Positions 53,701 through 62,700 of a stretch of 64,000 nucleotides of DNA are shown here, in pieces. The notes beneath the pieces are model-generated. The model was not told the DNA's origin. It was given only the letters and a program-made list of their open reading frames with translations, and did no database searches. Positions within the stretch are counted from its first letter, which is position 1. Every line of letters begins with the position of its first letter. The translations under genes were made by a program, and so were the position numbers. Source of the stretch: Henricia sp. BOLD:AAB3569 (Eukaryota > Echinodermata > Asteroidea > Spinulosida > Echinasteridae). The stretch spans positions 1 to 64,000 of the forward strand of contig JBBELK010000559.1 of NCBI GenBank assembly GCA_037783545.1. Direction: 5' to 3'.

Positions 53701-56700
53701 ACCCGTGTTCCCAGAATTCAAAGCGAGACCCTGTGTCGTTCGTTTTGCATCTTCTGGGGGCTTCCCCGGTGTAAACCCCCCGTTACCCGGTGTAAGCGTC
53801 TCGAACGCTCCTACTGTGTGAGTACTATATACCTCATGAATATTCATTAGGCAGTATCATGTGACTGCTACGATGGTCTGTGAGCAGATAGCAACAGTAC
53901 CTAAGGGGCGGGCTTACCTGGGCAATCTCGGAATTATGCATTACGTCTCAAACCTTAAAATAAATCCGTAGTGTATAAAGCGGGCCTCCCACTGTGCGAA
54001 TTTTGCCACGAATTTCATATGAATTGGTACAATTTGGTACGATTACCAGAGATTGTTTATAGACTCTACACACAATCGTACTTAATCGTAGCTAATCGTA
54101 GAAAATTCGTGGCAAACATTGCACATTGGGAGGCCCGCTTAAGAGTTAAAGTAACAAACTATGAAGACTGTTTTCTGTTTGACCAGCTGAATGGATGGCA
54201 GTGCAGGGGCAAGGCGTAGGTGGGCCCACATACGTCAGCAGGTTGGATTGCATGAAGGCTGCTGTTACTAGGTAAGGCAACGTGACCCCGCTTTATTGTA
54301 ATATGATTACAATCCGATTTGTCGTTTGACCTCGGTCGTCGTTGGAATTATTACAATTGCATTATAATTAAGCCTGGGTGATTATCAAAATTTAATAATC
54401 GATTAATCGGGAGTAAAAATATCGCGATTAATTGATTAATCACGATTATTTAACTGTAGCTTGTACACCTTGCAATGGTTCGGGTTGTCCTGTTTACCAT
54501 TTTAGGCGATGAAGGTAGTGGTGTACATGTATGTAAACTTCTGACTTCAACTGTAGCTTGTACACACCTTGCAATGGTTTGGGTAGTCCTGTTTACCATT
54601 TTGGGCGATGATGGTAGTGGTGTACATGTATGTAAACTTCTGACTTCAACTGTAGCTTGCACACCTTGCAATGGTTATAGTCCTGTATACCATTTTGGGT
54701 GATGATGGTAGTGGTGTACATGTATGTAAACTTCTGACTTCAACTGTAACTTGTACACCTTGCAATGGTTCAGGTAGTCCTGTATACCATTTTGGGTGAT
54801 GATGGTAGTGGTGTACATGTACAGTAAAATCTCGTTAAGTCGAAACCGGATAACTCGAAACTCCGTTTACCTCGAAGTAATCCTCATTCCCGGCATGAGA
54901 ATAGGCTTTTGTGCACACGAATACTTTCGTAACTCGAAATTCCTGTGCTATAGTGGCTCCGTTTACCTCGAATTGTTTTTCGGCAAATCTAAAACGAAAC
55001 CGCAACCGAAGGGATCACAAAGTGTGAAAATCTTTTCATGAGTCTTATCTGTCGATGTAATCCGTCTTTTCTTCAAAAGATGCAGCGTGATGCATAATGT
55101 CCCCTGATACAATAGGACCTATAAATCCATGGCATTACCGCAACAAATCTGCCTTCCTGGAACTTCTGAATGGTACTCGCACATGCTCACTGTCATTGTT
55201 AAGCATACCCGGAACCATGGTCCGTAGCCATACCATGCGCTAGACTGTAGACAATGACAAGTGCGCCCTCTGTAGGTACAAGATAGCACTGATCACGCAA
55301 TCACCCTGGCCGTACGTGCGTGCGTGCAGCACTGCAAACCGCCCACAAAATACAAACGATGTGATGAAAAAACACCATAAAATGAAGACACAAAACACAT
55401 GGTACGTGCTTTACAAAATGGACATTTTAATATTTTAAACTTGTACATGAAATAGAGCTTCAAGTAAGAACAAAAATCTTGCCAAAACGATGTTTTCGAG
55501 CTGGGGAAAAATGCTTACAAAATGGGCTAAATAGGCTACCGAGTCCACACAACATACACAATCATGGGGCTAGCGAGTTACGGTGGACACTTTTCGTGCG
55601 TTGAGCGGAGCGAATCGGGACCTCCGTTTAACTCAAAGTTTTCGTCCATTCTCTTGAATTTTGACTTAACGAAATTTTACTGTATGTAAACTTCTGACTT
55701 CAACTGTAGCTTGCACACCTTGCAATGGTTCCGGTAGTCCTGTTTACCATTTTGGGTGATGATGGTAGTGGTGTACATGTATGTAAACTTCTGACTTCAA
55801 CTGTAGCTTGCACACCTTGCAATGGTTCCGGTAGTCCTGTTTACCATTTTGGGTGATTATGATAGTGGTGTACATACTGTACGGTATGTAAACTTCTGAC
55901 TTCAACTGTATAATTCACAGTCGTACACTTTGCTGGCGACCTGAACCACTCCTACAGCGCATGAAAAGGCAACTTTCGACCAATGAAAAGCCAAGAGGGG
56001 ACAAATGTATCTGTTTGGCGCAACAGTTGTGCTACACGTGTGTGTTTGCGTGTTGTCAAACCCTCCGCCCACCCTCATCCCTTCTCTGTAAAACGTTCAA
56101 GCAGTGGAACGGCAGACTGTTGTTGCTAAATACAGCACATATCGTATTTCATCCTAACAGGCAGTTGGAGCGTTATGAACTTGAGAACCCAGACAAGAAG
56201 GTCATCTTAGTCACATTCAGCCATGAGGTCACAGTCTATGGAGACGGCTCTCAACATCCGGTCACCATAACGGGTGACAAGCGGAACAATACGTCCGTCT
56301 TGCTGAATGAAGGTCGGCAACTGGCTGCACAGTTGGACATCCAGAAGCTTAGTGTGTCTGTAGGGTGAGTGTCAAAATGTCATATTGTGGGGGGAGACGG
56401 CTCTCAACATCCGGTCACCATAACGGGTGACAAGCGGAACAATACGTCCGTCTTGCTGAATGAAGGTCGGCAACTGGCTGCACAGTTGGACATCCAGAAG
56501 CTTAGTGTGTCTGTAGGGTGAGTGTCAAAATGTCATATTGTGGGGGAGACGGCTCTCAACATCTAATCACCACAACGGGTGACAAGCGGAACGATAGGTT
56601 TTGCAATAAACGAATACACCGATGTCGACAGCTGTGTCAGAAAATGCCCTCTCCGACAGAAATGCTTTGTGGCGCTACATATTGTGAAACGCCCAAATGT

Positions 56701-59700
56701 TATTGTTTGTGATATTGTCTTTTTTGCTTTATACTCAGCGCTCTGAAGAACAAAGTTTCCCGTCTTGAATCAACCGGCTCGACTGCTCTGGGCCCTGCCC
56801 TGGCCGTCAGCCTGGGTCTCTTAACCAAACAGCCAGGCTCAGAGATCATTCTGTGTACAGATGGAATGCCTAATGAGGGTGTGGGGTCACTGCAAGGCAA
56901 TCGCTATGATTCAGACTTCTATGAGGAAGTAAGTATGACTATGCCTCGCAAATATTCATCAGGCAACCGCTGTATTTCATTGGTTCATTTCAAGAAGTTG
57001 TTTTATGTGTGATCGAAATGGTTGTTAGAGAGTGGGCATGAACCATTGCTAAGGCTGCACGCGTGACCAGGGGCCAATTTCATAAAGCTGTTTTAGCAAA
57101 TAATCCCAAATTTGTTTGCTTTATAAAAATGGCTTAGCAGTCAGAATGTGTATTTCAATTTACTGGTGTACTGCTATTCTTGACATACATTTTTGACTAT
57201 TAACCCATTTTTATAAAGCAAACAAATTATGGATTAAGCAATTTGTTTTGCTAAACTGCTTTATGAAATTGGCCCCTGGGCGGCAGTTGACGTCACACTC
57301 TGCCCAAAGGTAGGCAAGGCAAGGCAAGGCAAGGCAAGGCAGTGACTTGCATCAAAGATTCTGCTGAAGTTAAACTCACACGCATCAATCCACTAACAGA
57401 GAGGCAACGAAGTGAGACACGTACAGCTTAGTTACAGAAAGGGAACTACAGATGCAATACTCATGCTAAGAAATCTCAGTGAAAGAATGATTGAGAAACA
57501 ACAGAATCTCTATGCAACTGTAAAGGGTGATTCCGCTACAGTATCATGAAGATTCTCTATCAGGGTCCAGAGAAACCTACATTGTGGGCTTGCCTGGACA
57601 TTTGGGGTGGAGGGAGCACCGTGTGTAACAACTTTAAACTAAACTAAACTCATACCTGCCAACTAGTCCGATTTTATCGTATTTGTTCTGATTTTTAAGT
57701 GTTAAAAGTGTTGAAAATCCGGAAAAATCAGAACGGTCGACTTTACCTGACTCCCCGCACGCGCCGCATGTGTTGTGTACATGAAAACGGGTGCAGTACT
57801 AGATAAACTTGACCGTTGTACCAACTCGACTGTTGCAAGTTTTACTACAGTCCGGTTTTTTGAATCGGCAATATATAAAGTTGGCAGGTATGATCTACAG
57901 TCATGAGTGTATTTTTCATATTTCTCTTTTTGTTATTGACCAATCTGTACAGGCTGGTCGCATTGCAGAGGAGCAGCAAACCACTATATCAATCATCGGC
58001 ATACAAACTGACAACCACTGTGACTTTGAGCAAGTCAGCAAGTGTGTGTCCATCTCATCAGGAACGGTCAACATCCTGAACCCTCACGAACTGACCAGAC
58101 AGATACGCCAGCTGGGCCAGGACAAGGTCATAGCTACTAACGTGGAGGTGACGCTGATGCTGCATCCAGCGCTGCAGTTTGACACTGAGACTGAGGGGAT
58201 AGAGGTAGGTAAATAGGGACCATTAGGGAACGGTTAACATCCTAGACCCTGATGAACTGACCAGGCAGATACGCCAGCTGGGCCAAGACAAGGTGATAGC
58301 TACTAACGTGGAGGTGACGCTGATGCTGCATCCAGCGCTGCATCCAGCGCTGCAGTTTGACACTGAGACTGAGGGGATAGAGGTAGGTAAATAGGGACCA
58401 TTAGGGAACGGTCAACATCCTAAACCCTGATGAACTGACCAGGCAGATACGCCAGCTGGGCCAAGACGAGGTCATAGCTACGAACATGGAGGTGACGCTG
58501 ATGCTGCATCCAGCGCTGCAGTTTGACACTGAGACTGAGGGGATGGAGGTAAAGTAAATAGGGACCATTAGGGAACGGTCAACATCCTAAACCCTGATGA
58601 ACTGACCAGGCAGATACGCCAGCTGGGCCAAGATAAGGTCTATAGCTACTATCATGGAGGTGACGCTGATGCTGCATCCAGCGCTGCAGTATGACACTGA
58701 GACTGAGGGGATGAAGGTAGGTAAATAGGGACCATTAGGGAACGGTTAACATCCTAGACCCTGATGAACTGACCAGACAGATACGCCAGCTGGGCCAAGA
58801 CAAGGTCATAGCTACTAACGTGGAGGTGACGCTGATGCTGCATCCAGCGCTGCAGTTTGACACTGAGACTGAGGGGATGGAGGTAGGTAAATAGGGACCA
58901 TTAGGGAACGGTTAACATCCTAGACCCTGATGAACTGACCAGACAGATACGCCAGCTGGGCCAAGACAAGGTCATAGCTACTAACGTGGAGGTGACGCTG
59001 ATGCTGCATCCAGCGCTGCAGTTTGACACTGAGACTGAGGGGATGGAGGTAGGTAAATAGGGACCATTAGGGAACGGTTAACATCCTAGACCCTGATGAA
59101 CTGACCAGACAGATACGCCAGCTGGGCCAAGACAAGGTCATAGCTACTAACGTGGAGGTGACGCTGATGCTGCATCCAGCGCTGCAGTTTGACACTGAGA
59201 CTGAGGGGATGGAGGTAGGTAAATAGGGACCATTAGGGAACGGTCAACATCCTAAACCCTGATGAACTGACCAGACAGATACGCCAGCTGGGCCAAGACA
59301 AGGTCATAGCTACTAACGTGGAGGTGACGCTGATGCTGCATCCAGCGCTGCAGTTTGACACTGAGATTGAGGGGATGGAGGTAAAGTAAATAGGGGCCCT
59401 GATGGTCCCTATTTAAAAGCCCATGTTTATAAAACTACCTTGTAGAAATTTCAGCCATAAGTAGAAATATCATAGATGCAGTAACAATTCAAAAACCTAA
59501 ACAAAAACATGCATGGTGTTTGTGCGTGAATAAATAGGGGTAATTGGTCAATGTCCACATTGTGAATGGTCAATGTCACAACTGTTCTGTTTTCTGCCTT
59601 TAGACTGCCAATGAGAGCAAGGTTGTCAAGCATTACGGTAACGTGCAGCAGTCAACTGATCTGACCTCTTGTGGTCACTCACAGTCCCTCGGGGCACATA

Positions 59701-62700
59701 GACGTGCACTAGTGACCTCATTGCCAGTTTATGTGTATTATATGTTCTGTTTTCTGCCTTTAGACTGCCAATGAGAGCAAGATTGTCAAGCATTACGGCA
59801 ATGTGCAGCAGTCAACTGATCTGACATTCAACTTCCAGTTACGACCGGGACAAGTTGACCCCAACCTGATCAAGCTACCATTCCAGGTATGTACATGTAG
59901 GGCTGGGCCAATTTAAATGATTTACTATTGAAATATTGTAGCCAAGTCTTCAATCGAATGCCAAATATTCTTTTAGCTTGATTTGTCGTGGTTTATTAGG
60001 TGTAAATTCCCAAATTTGCCTACATGTTCATGTATGCTGTAGTCAATTTTAATGCAGTATGATCTATCTAGAAATGCAGAAATTAAGTCTACTGCATACA
60101 TTTGGAGCACTATTTCTACCATTCACTGGCCTTTTTTCATGTTACATGTAGTTTTAATTTATGAATTCAGTACGATATTACTATTTTTATGCTACGTGTC
60201 AAAGAAAAAGTCCTACTTTTCATCCTAAATAACTTTGTCATTCTGCAAGGGATTTTAACCAAAATGTCGGATCATGCAAACAACGCCTGACAAATTTTAT
60301 TAACCGAGAGATTGAGATTTAAAAGCCATATGAAAAACCTTCAATTTCAGAATCAGCTACTTTCAACTGACCTCCTTCAATGTCAAAGAAATGATCTATG
60401 TCACATGTCCCTTTGCACCTCTTGATGAGATGCACAAAACGATCAAGGAGGTGTGCAATGACATTAGGGGTGATGCAGCATTCCTTCAATGTCAAAGAAA
60501 TGATCTATGTCAGAGGTCCCTTTGCACCTCTTGATGAGATGCACACAACGATCAAGGAGGTGTGCAATGACATTAGGGGTGATGCAGCATTCCTTCAATG
60601 TCAAAGAAATGATCTATGTCAGAGGTCCCTTTGCACCTCTTGATGAGATGCACACAACGATCAAGGAGGTGTGCAATGACATTAGGGGTGATGCAGCATT
60701 CCTTCAATGTCAAAGAAATGATCTATGTCAGAGGTCCTTTTGCACCTCTTGATGAGATGCACACAACGATCAAGGTGGTGTGCAATGACATTAGGGGTGA
60801 TGCAGCATTCCTTCAATGTCAAAGAAATGATCAATGTCAGAGGTCCCTTTGCACCTCTTGATGAGATGCACACAACGATCAAGGTGGTGTGCAATGACAT
60901 TAGGGGTGATGCAGCATTCCTTCAATGTCAAAGAAATGATCTATGTCAGAGGTCCCTTTGCACCTCTTGATGAGATGCACACAACGATCAAGGAGGTGTG
61001 CAATGACATTAGGGGTGATGCAGCATTCCTTCAATGTCAAAGAAATGATCTATGTCAGAGGTCCTTTTGCACCTCTTGATGAGATGCACAAAACGATCAA
61101 GGCGGTGTGCAATGACATTAGGGGTGATCCAGCATTCCTTCAATGTCAAAGAAATGATCTATGTCAGAGGTCCTTTTGCACCTCTTGATGAGATGCACAC
61201 AACGATCAAGGAGGTGTGCAATGACATTAGGGGTGATGCAGCATTCCTTCAATGTCAAAGAAATGATCTATGTCAGAGGTCCCTTTGCACCTCTTGATGA
61301 GATGCACAAAACGATCAAGGAGGTGTGCAATGACATTAGGGGTGATGCAGCATTCCTTCAATGTCAAAGAAATGATCTATGTCAGAGGTCCCTTTGCACC
61401 TCTTGATGAGATGCACACAACGATCAAGGAGGTGTGCAATGACATTAGGGGTGATGCAGCATTCCTTCAATGTCAAAGAAATGATATATGTCAGAGGTCC
61501 CTTTGCACCTCTTGATGAGATGCACACAACGATCAAGGTGGTGTGCAATGACATTAGGAGTGATGCAGCATTTATTGAGAAGCTTTTGGCTGCAGTATGT
61601 ATCCACATTGGAAGACGTCAAGTCAGAAGTGACGGATTCTAAAATAGCATTTTTAAATCTCAACCTCTCGAAGGTTCAGATTTAAAAGCTGATTCAAGTC
61701 GCTCAATACAATTTAGTCCTTGTTTACATCATCTAACGTTTTGGTTTATATCCGTTGGGAAATGACATTTAGGATCAAAAGTATGATTTCTTTTTTTAGA
61801 CCTAGTCTCAGATTTATATTAAAAGCTATACATTGTAAGTTTCGGGCGGTTTGGAACGCGTGCCCAAATTTGCACATTTTGTGTTCGAATATAACACACG
61901 ATCATCACTAACATTCAGAAATTGCGCATGCAGGAGGTTTTACGTGATATTCAATGGGAATGTGCCCAAAATTATGCAAATGGAGGTGCCTAAAACTATG
62001 CTAATGAAAAAGTGCAGTTATGCACGTTTTGGCTCTGTTTCAGTTCTAGCTATTAATGAAGTTATGTGGACGTAGTACATATGTATCATTTGGTATATAT
62101 CAATAGGTCCAGATAAAATACACCAAGACCGATGGACGTCGATTTCTACGCATCGTCACCGAGGAACGCGAGACAACAGCGGACCGACAACAGATGGAGC
62201 AGGTACGAGCGATTCATTTCGTTGAGTTTGTGCCTGCTTTGACTAAAAATTATGAGCCGTCATTTAACTTTAATTTGCATTTTGTGACATACTGTAGCTC
62301 AAAGCTTATGCTTTATAGTTCAGCTCTGATACGCGAGCATCTGTTCATTCAAAAAATAACATTGTATCTACACACCAAAACTCTTCTAAAGAATATTAGT
62401 ACAACAAATGCTTGAATAAGGGCAGCCACTGCAAAATAACATTGTGAATCAGCATCCTTTGTAGGTTTGTTATATTTTTTGTTAATTAGGGTTTGTTTTT
62501 GCCCTTACCCGATGTAATTATTAAACACTCTATACTCGGTGCTTTCCCAAGACACTATGAAAAACTTCATAGTGTGCTTGGGTGGGACTCGAACCCACGA
62601 CCTCCTGCAAACAAGGCAAACGTCTGAATAGACGTCTTCATAGTGTTTTGGGAAAGCACTGAGTATACAGTGTTAATAATTACGTCGGGTAAGCGCAAAA

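Noticed and set aside
55961..56160. Upstream extension of exon 11 (open frame from 55961)
   Set aside because: A good acceptor at 56159-56160 and exact phase with exon 10 (AVTR-QLERYE) make the upstream part intron.
60398..61685. Overlapping 81-codon frames in the 109-bp array as a CpRas exon
   Set aside because: Exons 14 and 15 already join in phase 0 without it, no acceptor of suitable phase was found, and it lies within an inverted-repeat element.
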